Assembly: GCF_016917755.1 (NCBI RefSeq)
Contig: NZ_CP070326.1
Span: 8,184,001-8,248,000 of the forward strand
DNA from: Streptomyces noursei
Lineage (GTDB): Bacteria > Actinomycetota > Actinomycetes > Streptomycetales > Streptomycetaceae
Reading direction: 5' to 3'
DNA: 64,000 bases
In this document: positions 53,366 to 62,297 of the stretch, one piece after another
Layout of the letters: each line of letters opens with the position of its first letter
Numbering within the stretch: the stretch's first letter is position 1
Translations under genes and position numbers: made by a program
The notes under the pieces: model-generated
Seen by the model: only the letters and a program-made list of their open reading frames with translations
Told to the model about the DNA's origin: nothing
Database searches by the model: none

Positions 53366-55603
53366 TTGTCAAACGAGGAATTGCGTAAGGAGCAGGAATT
53401 CATCGGCCTGCTGCACGATCGCCTCGACACCCTGCGATCCGGGGCACGCACGACCATGGAACAGGCCCTTCCGCAGGCCGGGGGAACCTTCCAGGCACGC
53501 CTGGAACGGGATGTGATGGTCGCCGAACAGGCCGAGCTGCTGGCCGGTTTCGAGGCCGGGGAACACGGACTGTGCTTCGGCCGTCTGGCGTTCCGGGACG
53601 GCCGCGACCACCACATCGGCCGGATCGGCATCCGGCGCGACGACGCCGACCGCACTCCGCTGGTCATCGACTGGCGGGCCGACGTCGCCCGCCCCTTCTA
53701 CCTCGCCACCGGGCACACCCCGATGGGACTGCGGCGCCGGCGCCATCTGACCACCAAGGGCCGCCGGGTGACCGCACTGCACGACGAGATCCTGGACCTC
53801 ACCGACTCCGAACGCAGCGGCCACGAAGGGGCCGACGCGGACGCCATCCTGCTGGCGTCGCTGGACGCTGCGCGCACCGGGCGGATGCACGACATCGTCC
53901 AGACCATCCAGGCCGACCAGGACCGCATCATCCGCGCCCCGCACCACGGCGTCCTCGTCGTGGAGGGCGGTCCGGGCACCGGCAAGACCGTCGTGGCCCT
54001 GCACCGGGCCGCGTATCTGCTGTACGCGCACCGCGAGCAACTCGCCCGCCGCGCAGTGCTGATCGTCGGGCCCAACCCGGCATTCCTCGGCTATATCGGG
54101 CAGGTCCTGCCCTCGCTCGGCGAGACCGGCGTGCTGTTGGCGACGCCCGGCGAGCTGTTCCCCGGGGTGACCGCGACCGGCACCGACACGCCGCGCGCCG
54201 CCGAGGTCAAGGGCAGCGCGACGATGGCGGACGCCCTCGCGCGCTTCGTGGCCGACCAGCAGCTGCTCCCCGACCCCGAGCTCGTCATCGACCACGAGGA
54301 CGGCGAGCTGTGCCTGGACGCGGCGATCGCGGACGAGGCCCGCCGGCAGGCCCGGGCCACCCTGCTGCCGCACAACCTGGCGCGCCCGCACTTCGCCTTC
54401 CATGTGATCGATGCGCTCACCGCCCAACTCACCGAGCGGATCGGCGCCGACCCCTACGGCGGCCCCAACCTCCTCGGCCCGGACGACATCGCCCAGCTGG
54501 GCAAGGGCATCGCCACCAGCGGCGAGGTACACCGCGCCATCGAGGAACTGTGGCCGTCGCTCACCCCGCAGCAGCTGGTCGCCGACTTCCTCTCCGAACC
54601 GGTGCACCTGCCGGACGCCGACGCGGCGGCGATCCGCCGTACCGGCGGCGACTGGACCCCGGCGGACGTCGCGCTGCTGGACGAGGCGGCCGAACTCCTC
54701 GGCGAGGACGACTCGGCCGCCCGGGCCGCCGCCGAGGCCGAACGCCAGGAACTCATCACCTACGCGCAGGGCGTGCTGGACCTCTCCTACGGTTCGCGCA
54801 CCCAGGAGTTCGAGGACCGGGAGGACGAGGATTCGGAGGTGCTGGCCGCACACGACCTGATCGACGCGGACCGGCTCGCCGAACGCCAGGAGGAGGCCGA
54901 CCACCGCACCGCCGCCGAACGCGCCGCGGCGGACCGCACCTGGGCCTTCGGCCACATCATCGTCGACGAGGCGCAGGAGCTCTCGCCGATGCTGTGGCGA
55001 CTGCTGATGCGGCGCTGCCCGACCCGTTCCATGACGCTGGTCGGCGATCCCGCGCAGACCTCCGAACCGGGTGGCTGCGGTGCCTGGGAGACCATCCTCG
55101 CGCCGTACGTCGAGGACCGTTGGGAACACGTCCGGCTCGGCGTCAACTACCGTACGCCGACCGAGATCATGGAGGCCGCGGCGGAGATCCCGCGGATGGT
55201 CGACGCGTCCTTCGTGCCGCCGAAGTCGATCCGCTCCACCGGCGTCCCCCCGTGGGCCCGGCGCACCGACGACCTGCCGCGGGCCGTCGCGGAGGCGGTG
55301 GCCCGCGAGGCGGCGGGCGACGGTCAGGGCCGTCTTGCCGTGATCGCCCCGAGCGAGCACTGCGCCGCCCTGGCGGCCGCCCTGCCGACGGCCTCCGTCG
55401 GTCCCACGCCCGACCTGACCAGCCCGGTGGTGATCCTGCACCCGCGCCAGGCCAAGGGGCTGGAGTTCGACTCCGTTCTGGTCGTGGAGCCGGCGGAGTT
55501 CGGGACGAGCGATCTCTATGTCGCGCTCACCCGGGCGACCCAGCGGCTGGGCGTGCTCCACACGCAGACGCTGCCGCGCGGGCTGACCGCGCTGGCGGAC
55601 TGA
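53366..55603 (+). CDS. helD: HelD/HelR-like RNA polymerase recycling ATPase
   Basis: A 745-residue UvrD-like superfamily 1 ATPase of the HelD family, which binds stalled RNA polymerase and releases it from DNA. An N-terminal coiled-coil arm (about 1-60, EELRKEQEFIGLLHDRLDTL) is followed by ATPase motifs: DQDRIIR Q-motif, Walker A GGPGTGKT (about 201), Walker B HIIVDEAQELSPM, GDPAQT and YVALTRATQRLG. In actinobacteria HelR displaces rifamycins from polymerase. The TTG at 53366 is chosen: GGAG lies five to six bases before it and SNEELRKEQEFI begins the conserved arm. It has its own promoter. Resistance is inferred. Confidence 0.85.
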   Translation: MSNEELRKEQEFIGLLHDRLDTLRSGARTTMEQALPQAGGTFQARLERDVMVAEQAELLAGFEAGEHGLCFGRLAFRDGRDHHIGRIGIRRDDADRTPLVIDWRADVARPFYLATGHTPMGLRRRRHLTTKGRRVTALHDEILDLTDSERSGHEGADADAILLASLDAARTGRMHDIVQTIQADQDRIIRAPHHGVLVVEGGPGTGKTVVALHRAAYLLYAHREQLARRAVLIVGPNPAFLGYIGQVLPSLGETGVLLATPGELFPGVTATGTDTPRAAEVKGSATMADALARFVADQQLLPDPELVIDHEDGELCLDAAIADEARRQARATLLPHNLARPHFAFHVIDALTAQLTERIGADPYGGPNLLGPDDIAQLGKGIATSGEVHRAIEELWPSLTPQQLVADFLSEPVHLPDADAAAIRRTGGDWTPADVALLDEAAELLGEDDSAARAAAEAERQELITYAQGVLDLSYGSRTQEFEDREDEDSEVLAAHDLIDADRLAERQEEADHRTAAERAAADRTWAFGHIIVDEAQELSPMLWRLLMRRCPTRSMTLVGDPAQTSEPGGCGAWETILAPYVEDRWEHVRLGVNYRTPTEIMEAAAEIPRMVDASFVPPKSIRSTGVPPWARRTDDLPRAVAEAVAREAAGDGQGRLAVIAPSEHCAALAAALPTASVGPTPDLTSPVVILHPRQAKGLEFDSVLVVEPAEFGTSDLYVALTRATQRLGVLHTQTLPRGLTALAD

Positions 55604-55628
55604 CCGGCAGCCGCGCGGACAGCCGCGC

Positions 55629-55663
55629 GGGCCCTCGTCGTACGGGTGGCACGACGAGGGCCC
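55629..55663. terminator. terminator hairpin between convergent genes
   Basis: GGGCCCTCGTCGT pairs perfectly with ACGACGAGGGCCC around a nine-base loop, between the HelD-like gene and the convergent ALF-repeat gene. Confidence 0.85.
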
Positions 55664-55672
55664 GACGGTGTG

Positions 55673-56629
55673 TCAGTGACCTGCGGAGGTGCGGCGGCGG
55701 GCGGCGACGACCAGCCCGGCGCCGGCGGTGAGGGCGAGCGCCGAGCCGCCGAGCGCCCACGGGGTGGCGGGGCCGACTCCGGTGGCGGCCAGTTGGCGGT
55801 CGCCGGCCGAGGGGGCGGAGCCGGTGCCGAGCGGGGGCGCGACCGCGGGCCGGACGCCGCCGGTGCTGTCGCCGCCGGTACCGGGCTTGGCGGGTTCGGC
55901 GGTGGTGGCCGTCCCGTCGCCCCGCTCGCCGGCCTCGCCACCGTCACCGGTGGTGGGGGTCGGCTTCTTCTTGGCCGCTTCCTCCTCGGCCCTGCGCTTG
56001 GCCTCGGCCTCGGCGTTCGCCTCGTCCTTGGCGCGGGCCTCGTACTGGCCGACGTCGAGGAAGCGGCGGATGTCCTCCATCGTGCCGTCCAACGCCTTGT
56101 TGGCCGCCGCCCTCACCTCGGGGCCACCGGAGCTGAGGAGCTGCGAGACATGTACGCGGTCGTCGTCGTCCCGGGCCGCGCGCCAACCGGACTCCAGGAA
56201 GCGCACCCGGTCTTCGGGGGTGCCGTTCAACGCCCGCTGTGCCGCTTCGTCGACGCCCCGGCCGATGCCCTTGTCCGCGAGGATCTTCAGGATGGCGACG
56301 CGGTTGTCCTCGTCGCGTGCCGCGTACTGGCCGACGTCGAGGAAGTGCCGCATGGCCTCGGGGCCGCCGTCGAGCGCCCGCTGGGCCTCCCGCTCCAGCC
56401 CCTTGCCGATGTTCTTGTCCGCGAGCATCCGCAGGATCGCCATCCGGTCCCGCTCGGCGGACGCATCGCCCTCCCCGGCCGACTCCGCCGGCTTCGTCTC
56501 CGGCGAGGCGTCCGGGGCCGAGTTGGCCGGTGACGCACCACGGTCGGCAGCCATCGCCGGCGAGGAGAACAACACGGCCGGGGCTATCGCCGCAGCGGCG
56601 ACCACGGCCGAAACGCGCGCCAACTTCAC
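55673..56629 (-). CDS. ALF-repeat surface protein with sortase E signal
   Basis: A 318-residue cell-wall protein. Signal peptide (MKLARVSAVVAAAAIAPAVL, cut near AMA). Then three ALF-type repeats of about 45 residues: RMAILRMLADKNIGKGLERE with RFLDVGQYAARD-like ends, each using NRVAILKILADKGIG and ALDG..E..R.FL patterns. A charged Lys/Glu stretch and a Pro/Gly linker follow. The C-terminus has LAATG, the LAXTG motif of sortase E, a hydrophobic helix and RRR. It should be attached to peptidoglycan. GTG 56629 is preferred over GTG 56638 because AGG is at good distance. Function of ALF repeats is unknown. Confidence 0.85.
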   Translation of the reverse strand: MKLARVSAVVAAAAIAPAVLFSSPAMAADRGASPANSAPDASPETKPAESAGEGDASAERDRMAILRMLADKNIGKGLEREAQRALDGGPEAMRHFLDVGQYAARDEDNRVAILKILADKGIGRGVDEAAQRALNGTPEDRVRFLESGWRAARDDDDRVHVSQLLSSGGPEVRAAANKALDGTMEDIRRFLDVGQYEARAKDEANAEAEAKRRAEEEAAKKKPTPTTGDGGEAGERGDGTATTAEPAKPGTGGDSTGGVRPAVAPPLGTGSAPSAGDRQLAATGVGPATPWALGGSALALTAGAGLVVAARRRTSAGH

Positions 56630-56783
56630 GCAGTACACCTACTTCGCTAAGAACTACCCAAAAACTGTCATCGACAAGGTAAAGCAGACGTAAGGTGATG
56701 TGATCAGCCGGGTGTTCCCGCGGTGCGGCAGTCGTCCCGCCCCGGACGCCCTCACATTCGGACAGGCCATGGAGGAGAAAAGG

Positions 56784-57194
56784 ATGACCCCTCACCACCG
56801 CCGCACCCTCCACTGTGCGCTCATCGGCGCCGTCGCAGTCACCTCGCTGGGGGTCACCGCGGGGCCGGCTTCGGCCAAGTCCTCGCTCTCCTTCACCGCC
56901 GGCCCCCGCTCGGTCGGCCTGGGCGGCCTCGTCCGCGCCGCCGCCAAGGCGAGCGACGACAACGCCACGTTCAACAAGGTCTGCGTACAGCAGCGCTGGT
57001 CGGCCACCGCCTGGCACAACGTCGCGTGCTCCAAGCCCGCGCGGCACGCCGGAGGCGCCGTCAACGTCACCCTGCGCGTGAAGCAACGCGGCCATCTCCA
57101 GCTGCGCGCGGCCCTCTTCGAAGGCCGCTCCGCCCAGGACCAGCACCCCAAGACCCGCTCGACTTCCCGCCCGATCACCGTCACGGTCCACTGA
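56784..57194 (+). CDS. small secreted beta-rich protein
   Basis: A 136-residue exported protein. Signal peptide MTPHHRRTLHCALIGAVAVT, with an ASA site near 30. The mature part (SLSFTAGPRSVGLGGLVRAA, then FNKVCVQQRWSATAWHNVAC, RGHLQLRAALFEG) looks like a single Ig-like beta sandwich with one disulfide. GGAGGAG lies before ATG 56784. Family not recognised. Confidence 0.75.
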   Translation: MTPHHRRTLHCALIGAVAVTSLGVTAGPASAKSSLSFTAGPRSVGLGGLVRAAAKASDDNATFNKVCVQQRWSATAWHNVACSKPARHAGGAVNVTLRVKQRGHLQLRAALFEGRSAQDQHPKTRSTSRPITVTVH

Positions 57195-57402
57195 GGCACC
57201 GCCCGGCGGCCCGCGTTGAGCCGCCGAGGGCGGGGAATCGGGGCAGGCCGGGTGTCGTTTCGGGACCACGAGTCGGGTTCCCCGGGTGCCCGCCCTCGTC
57301 ATTCCGGCCAGGTTTGCAGGCAATCTGCGACACGTTCCCCGACGGTGACGACACTGGTCGGCATCATGCACCCACCGCCCCCAGACACGCGCATGACGCA
57401 CC

Positions 57403-57434
57403 ACACCGAACCGAACGGTAGTTCGCTTCGGTGT
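57403..57434. promoter_or_regulatory. long inverted repeat upstream of a hypothetical gene
   Basis: ACACCGAA at 57403-57410 and TTCGGTGT at 57427-57434 form outer arms; CGAAC (57412-57416) and GTTCG (57421-57425) form inner arms with one unpaired base each side. It lies 25 bases before the next start and may be an operator or an RNA hairpin. Confidence 0.6.
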
Positions 57435-57458
57435 ATCGGGGCGTGCAATGATCGCGGT

Positions 57459-58157
57459 ATGTCGGTTTCTGTGCAGGTTTTTCGGGAGCGTGGGGCGGTC
57501 CCCGACCTCTGGTGCGACGACCGGACGTTCGCGGTGGTGGTGGCGCGCGACGCCGGGTCGACCGTCGGGTCGTTGGCGGTGCTCGACCTGGGGGCGGCGG
57601 ACCCCGATCTCCGCTTCGTGGGAGTCGTGGCGGGCCCGGGGGAGGTCCGGGTGCCGCTGGTGGGGGCGGCGGTGCCGGTGGTGCGGGACGCCGGGGGTCG
57701 GACGCTTCGATGGGTCGAGGAGACGGGCGAGCTGTCCCTCTCCGCTGCCGCCGCCCTGGAGCAGTTGGGGGCGGTCGCCGGGGACGAGGTCCATCGCTGG
57801 TGGCGCAGGGAGTTGGCGGCGGAACCGGCCGCCACGCCGGGCGGCCGGGCCCCCGGGTCACCGACTGCGGAGGGCACCCTCTTCCGGGTCGGGGTGGGCG
57901 ATGCCTGGTGCGATGTCGAGGTGGACGAGGGCCGGGCGGTGCTGGTGCACGACCGGCAGGAGGAAGGGACGGCCGCATCGCTCGCGGCGCTCGTGTCGTT
58001 GGCGGTGCGCCAGGTGACGGCGGAAGCCCCGGGGACCCCGGCGGTCGAGACATGTGTGGCGCCTGGCGACGAGGTCTTCGAGGCGGCCCTGGTCTCGCTC
58101 GGCTTCGCGCCGACGACCCGGCGGGCGGTCGAATACCACCTGGCGTGGGATGCCTGA
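57459..58157 (+). CDS. hypothetical protein, beta-rich
   Basis: A 232-residue soluble protein. The first half (MSVSVQVFRERGAVPDLWCD, FAVVVARDAGSTVGSLAVLD) and the second (EGTLFRVGVGDAWCDVEVDE, GRAVLVHDRQEE) repeat a similar beta pattern with a WCD motif at about residues 17-20 and 150, suggesting two related subdomains. The end (AALVSLGFAPTTRRAVEYHL) slightly recalls the last strand of GNAT acetyltransferases. No function is assigned. A strong inverted repeat precedes it. ATG 57459 is used, although its ribosome site is weak. Confidence 0.7.
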   Translation: MSVSVQVFRERGAVPDLWCDDRTFAVVVARDAGSTVGSLAVLDLGAADPDLRFVGVVAGPGEVRVPLVGAAVPVVRDAGGRTLRWVEETGELSLSAAAALEQLGAVAGDEVHRWWRRELAAEPAATPGGRAPGSPTAEGTLFRVGVGDAWCDVEVDEGRAVLVHDRQEEGTAASLAALVSLAVRQVTAEAPGTPAVETCVAPGDEVFEAALVSLGFAPTTRRAVEYHLAWDA

Positions 58158-58355
58158 GCGACACCGGGTGCCTGACGAGCGGCGGTCGGCCGGGTCCGTT
58201 CCCCGGCCTGCTGAGGACGGACAGACCGACGCGGGCCCGAGGCGATGTCCGGGTACTGGGTACCGGTGATCGAATATCGGGTAGCAGATACCCGGCGCTC
58301 GGGACGGTCCCGTTGCGCCGGCCTCGGCAGAGGCCAGTCAGATGAGGGGATGGCG

Positions 58356-59156
58356 ATGTCCGACTCGACCCTGGGCAACCACACCGTCCGGTCCGAACTC
58401 TCCATTGGTGGGCGCCGATTGTCGTACCTCGACTTCGGTGGGGACGGCCGTCCCTTGGTCGCGCTGCACGGCCACATATCCGAGGGCGTCATGTTCACCC
58501 ACCTCGCCGGGGCACTGGGGCCCGAGTGGCGGCTGATCGCCCCTGACCAACGCGGCCAGGGCGAGTCCGAACGCGCCGACGACTACACCCGCGAGGGATA
58601 TCTGGCCGACGTCCGGGCCCTCCTTGACCATCTGGCGCTGGACCAGGTGGTGCTGCTCGGCCACTCCATGGGCGCCGTCAACGCCTACCAGTTCACGGCC
58701 CGCCACCCCGAGCGCGTCAGCGCGCTGATCAACGTCGAAGGCCCGGTGGAGCTCGAACTGGACGGTCCCAACCCGCTCGCGTTCCTGCTCGACCTGCCCC
58801 GCCGGGCGGCCACCCGCGAGGAGCTCGCCGCGGGTCTGGGCCCGGCCGGCTCCCAGTTCTCCGACCGGCTGCGGCAGAGCCCGGACGGCAGTTGGCGGCT
58901 GCCGTTCCACCCCGACGACATGTTCCGGTCCGAGGAGGAGGTGCACGGCGACTACTGGGACGACTGGACGTCCAGCAGCTGCCCCGCCCTGCTGATCCAC
59001 GCCACCAAGGGCTACCTGCCGCCCGCCGAGGCCCGCGGCATGGTCGACCGCCGCCCCGGCACCGTGGCGGTCCAGCTGGACGGCGACCACCTGCTGCCCA
59101 CCGGTGTCCCGGAGGCTTTTGCCGCCGCGGTCCGGGACTTCCTCGCCACGCTGTAG
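58356..59156 (+). CDS. alpha/beta hydrolase
   Basis: A 266-residue hydrolase with oxyanion HG (LVALHGHISEG), nucleophile elbow LLGHSMGAVNAYQF (Ser about 106), a cap region of about 70 residues and a final His in LDGDHLLPTG. The strand order fits the AB_hydrolase_1 family (haloperoxidase/lipase type). No signal peptide. ATG 58356 is used because GAGGGG lies six bases upstream; ATG 58350 is possible. Substrate unknown. Confidence 0.88.
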   Translation: MSDSTLGNHTVRSELSIGGRRLSYLDFGGDGRPLVALHGHISEGVMFTHLAGALGPEWRLIAPDQRGQGESERADDYTREGYLADVRALLDHLALDQVVLLGHSMGAVNAYQFTARHPERVSALINVEGPVELELDGPNPLAFLLDLPRRAATREELAAGLGPAGSQFSDRLRQSPDGSWRLPFHPDDMFRSEEEVHGDYWDDWTSSSCPALLIHATKGYLPPAEARGMVDRRPGTVAVQLDGDHLLPTGVPEAFAAAVRDFLATL

Positions 59157-59377
59157 GGACGGCGGTGGGGCGGCGGGCGCCTTGCCCGAGGAGTAAGGCG
59201 TCCCGCGCGGACGGGCACCGCGCCGCCCGCCGCCCCTGCCGTACGCGCCGCCCCACCGCATTTCCCGGGATCGCCGGCCCGCGTGACCCAGACTGGCCCC
59301 GGACGCCCGTGCGGACCGCCCCGGTACCGCCGCGCAGGCACCCGCGGAACCAGGCCCCGGTCGCGACGGAGGAACGT

Positions 59378-60235
59378 ATGGCGGAGGAGGACGGCGACGC
59401 ACCGGCTCCGGTGCCCGGGACGGGCGGCGACCGGCGGCGGTTGCGCTACGAACTGCTGAGCTGCGCGCTGCACGGTCACCACCTCGAAGGCGTGGGCGCG
59501 GAACGGGTGCGGCCGGCCGACGGCCTGCTGGTCCGTGAGGACCCGGAGGGACTGCGCTGGCACCGGTGCCTGCGGTGCGATGCCTGGGTTCCGGTGACGC
59601 CCCGACCGCAGCCGGACCGTCCGCACCCACCCGACCGGGACGAGATCGCCCTCCCGCTGCGCGGCAAGCCGCTGCGCGACCGCTATGTCCTGCGGCTGAT
59701 CGCGCTGGACCGGCTGCTGCACTTCGTGGTGCTCGGGGCGTTGGCCACCGGCATCCTGGTCTTCGCGGACAAGCGCGCGAGCCTCCAGGCACCGTTCTAC
59801 CGGTTCATGGACCTGCTGCAGAACGGGGTGGGCGGGGCCGGGGGCGTCTCCGACCGCGGGCTGCTCGGCGAGGTGGCCAAGGCGTTCGCGGTGCGCTCGT
59901 CGACGTTGTGGCTGATCGGTCTGGTGATCGCCGCCTATGCGCTGTTGGAAGGGGTCGAGGCGGTCGGACTGTGGTTCGGCAGACGGTGGGCGGAGTACCT
60001 CACGTTCGTCGCCACCACCGTCCTGCTGGCCCCCGAGGTCTACGAGCTGCTCTCCCGGGTGACCGTCACCAAGGTCCTCACCCTGCTCGTCAACCTCGCG
60101 GTGGTGATCTACCTGCTCTTCGCCAAGCGGCTGTTCGGCGTGCGCGGCGGCGGCCGTGCCGAGGCCGCCGAGCGCGCACGGGACGTCAGTTGGGAAGCCC
60201 TGGAGCGGGTGCCGCCCGCCCGGACGGCCGGCTGA
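59378..60235 (+). CDS. DUF2127 family membrane protein
   Basis: A 285-residue protein. The N-terminal part has a treble-clef-like CxxC (WHRCLRCDAWVPV, about 60-72), then RGKPLRDRYVLRLIALDRLL leads into four membrane helices (FVVLGALATGILVFADKR, LWLIGLVIAAYALLEGVEAV, WAEYLTFVATTVLLAPEVYEL, VLTLLVNLAVVIYLLFAKRL). This matches DUF2127, a membrane family of unknown function; the Cys pair may bind zinc. GGAGG precedes ATG 59378. Confidence 0.85.
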   Translation: MAEEDGDAPAPVPGTGGDRRRLRYELLSCALHGHHLEGVGAERVRPADGLLVREDPEGLRWHRCLRCDAWVPVTPRPQPDRPHPPDRDEIALPLRGKPLRDRYVLRLIALDRLLHFVVLGALATGILVFADKRASLQAPFYRFMDLLQNGVGGAGGVSDRGLLGEVAKAFAVRSSTLWLIGLVIAAYALLEGVEAVGLWFGRRWAEYLTFVATTVLLAPEVYELLSRVTVTKVLTLLVNLAVVIYLLFAKRLFGVRGGGRAEAAERARDVSWEALERVPPARTAG

Positions 60236-60277
60236 AGCCCACCGGCACGGGTGCCTCCACCGGCCGCCGCACCGACG

Positions 60278-60397
60278 TCAGTCGGAGTCCAAGGCGCTTC
60301 GCACCTCCGCCGCGACCGTCTCGTCCGTCAGCAGCTCGTTGCGCTTCAGGCACGCCGCCTCGATGTTCCGGGCCCCGCTCAGCGCGGTGCTGCTCAC
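60278..60397 (-). CDS. short ORF, possibly a gene fragment
   Basis: A 39-residue frame from GTG 60397 (MSSTALSGARNIEAACLKRN, then ELLTDETVAAEVRSALDSD) has protein-like composition and may be a small helical protein or the tail of a lost gene. No family recognised and no clear ribosome site. Confidence 0.3.
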   Translation of the reverse strand: MSSTALSGARNIEAACLKRNELLTDETVAAEVRSALDSD

Positions 60398-60461
60398 GGG
60401 GCGATCTGCTCGTCACAGGGCGACCAGACGGTGGTGTAGCGGACCGGCGCCCGGTGCACCC

Positions 60462-61820
60462 TTACTTCAGGCCGAGCGCCCTGCGGATCGTGGTGAACAG
60501 GTCGGTCTGGTTCGTGATGCCGAGGACCCGGTACGCCTGCGGGCCCTAGGCGGCGATCCGCACCTGGGTACCGGTGTGCTCCTGCGACTGACCCGGGGTG
60601 TTGGTCGAGTAGTTGACCTTGAGCTGCTGGCCCTCGTTGGTGACGAGAGTGGAGCTCAGGCCGGGCGGGGTGGCCTCCAGCGGCACGATCTGGCTGGTGT
60701 GGCCGTGGTCGGCGGTGGTCACCACGAGCGTGTCGGGGTGCTTGGCCGCGTAGTCGCGGGCCACCTTCACCGCGCGGTCGAACGCGGCGGTCTCGCCGAT
60801 CTGACCGCACGGGTCGGCCGCGTGGTCCTGCTTGTCGATGGACGCGCCCTCGATCTGGAGGAAGAAGCCCTTCTTGGCGTGCTTCTGCTTGGCCTCCAGG
60901 AGCTGGATCGCCTTGGTCGCCGAATCGGCCAGGCTCGGGGTGGCCGACGGGCGGTTGGGGTTGGAGGTCACGCACCGCTGCGGGTCGGTCCCGCCGACCG
61001 CCGCCGGCCTACCGGTCCACTCGGTCGGCACATTGCCCGACGCGAACAGGCCGAGCACCGGCTTGCCCGCCTTGACGCCCTTCAGGCCGGCGCCGTCGGT
61101 GACGACCTGGTAGCCCAGCTTCCGGGCCTGCTCGGTGACCGTCAGGCCCTTGTACTTGCCCTCGGTGACCTTCTGGTCGAAACGCTGCTTCCCACCGCCG
61201 AAGAGGACGTCGACCTTGTGGTTGACGGACTGCTCGGCGATGGAGCCGGGACCGCCCTTGGCGAGGGTGTCGGTGGGGCACTTGGCCATGTCGCCGGGGC
61301 CCTGGCAGGAGCGGTCCGTGGCGTGCGAGGCGAGCACCGCCGGGGTGGCGTCGGTGAGTTCGGCGGTGGTGACGCTGCCGGTGGCGTAACCGCCCCGCTG
61401 CGCCAGTTCGAGGAGGGTGGGGACGGCCTTGTCGGTGTCCGGGGTCTTGGAGATACGGCCGTTGACCGTCTTGCGGCCGGTCGCCCAGCCGGACCCGCTC
61501 GCGGCGGAGTCGGTCACGTAGTCCGGGGTGCCGTCGGCGTGGACCGCGTAGGTCGTGTAGGCGCCCGTGAGCGGGAACCCGTCCATGTTCAGCCGGCCGC
61601 CCGCGCCGACCACGTAGTCGCGGGCGAGCGTGATCTCGGAGTCCCCCATGCCATCACCGATGAGCAGGATGACGTTCTTCGCCTTGCCGCCCTTGATGGC
61701 GTGCTGGGCCTGCTGCACGGTGTCGGAGGCGCCGGCCGCGGTGGCCACGGCCGCGGCCGCCGCGGTGGCGGCGACCAAGGCGGTGGCGGCCATGACGTGA
61801 CGGCGGGAGGGTCGGTGCAT
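60462..61820 (-). pseudogene. phoA: secreted alkaline phosphatase (PhoA family) with premature amber codon
   Basis: PhoA-type phosphomonoesterase. Twin-arginine signal (SRRHVMAATALV), catalytic Ser105 in VTDSAASGSGW, metal ligands in LIGDGMGD, EGASIDKQDHAAD, TADHGHTSQI and HTGTQVRI. A TAG at 60546-60548 ends the frame at VRIAA after 424 residues, but the same frame continues as GPQAYRVLGITNQTDLFTTI to TAA at 60462, the natural end seen in E. coli PhoA (VRIAAYGPHAANVVGLTDQT). So one base change turned a Tyr codon into TAG and removes 28 residues. All catalytic residues remain; the product may be unstable, or the codon may be read through. AAGGAGA precedes ATG 61820. Confidence 0.85.
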
Positions 61821-61884
61821 GAAACGTCTCCTTGAAGATCCGTGGGACGTGGACGTCTGGTCCAACGCGCCCCAGCCCACCAGT

Positions 61885-61906
61885 CGTTGGTGAACCAAGG
61901 GTGACG
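61885..61906 (-). promoter_or_regulatory. putative PHO box (PhoP site)
   Basis: On the minus strand CGTCACCCTTG and GTTCACCAACG stand head to tail as two 11-base direct repeats sharing TCACC, like the Streptomyces PHO box unit GTTCACCCGGC. They lie 65 bases before the alkaline phosphatase start, consistent with induction under phosphate limitation. Confidence 0.6.
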
Positions 61907-62004
61907 TCATGCCGGCAGCGCCGCAGCCGCCACGCAACGGGACGGCGCGGAGGCGGGGAGAGGCACGGGGCCGGGGCCCCCTCCCCTCACCCGCCGCCGC
62001 TCGC

Positions 62005-62208
62005 TCAGGCGCCGCCCAGCAGCAGTTCGGTGTCGCGCCGCAGCCGCCGTGCCGCAGCGACCTCGAAACCGGGGCCGTCGACCCGGAGCGGCGTCCCCTG
62101 CACCAAGGCGCTCAGGGGCGCCTGGGGTGGGTCGGCCAACACCGCGGCGAGCGGCCGTACGGCGTCGCGGACTCGTTCACAGGCATGAGGGTTGGGCTCA
62201 CGTAGCAC
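62005..62208 (-). CDS. short hypothetical ORF or gene remnant
   Basis: A 67-residue frame from GTG 62208 (MLREPNPHACERVRDAVRPL, then PLSALVQGTPLRVDGPGFEV, ending RRDTELLLGGA) has good codon character for a protein but matches nothing I know. It could be a small gene or the tail of a lost one; the frame upstream of 62208 does not look coding. Confidence 0.35.
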   Translation of the reverse strand: MLREPNPHACERVRDAVRPLAAVLADPPQAPLSALVQGTPLRVDGPGFEVAAARRLRRDTELLLGGA

Positions 62209-62297
62209 TCCAGAGGTGAGGAGGGAAGCCAGGCACCTCGCCGAGGGATCTCGACGCCGGGCAGCCGGCGACAACCACGGCCGCACGACGAGCGCAG

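Noticed and set aside
53369..55561. Minus-strand frame of 730 codons opposite the HelD-like gene
   Set aside because: Antisense shadow; the plus strand shows all ATPase motifs.
59167..59236. Terminator after the alpha/beta hydrolase at 58356-59156
   Set aside because: A 13-base arm pairs with a distant complement, but the loop is over 40 bases and no T tract follows; too weak to list.
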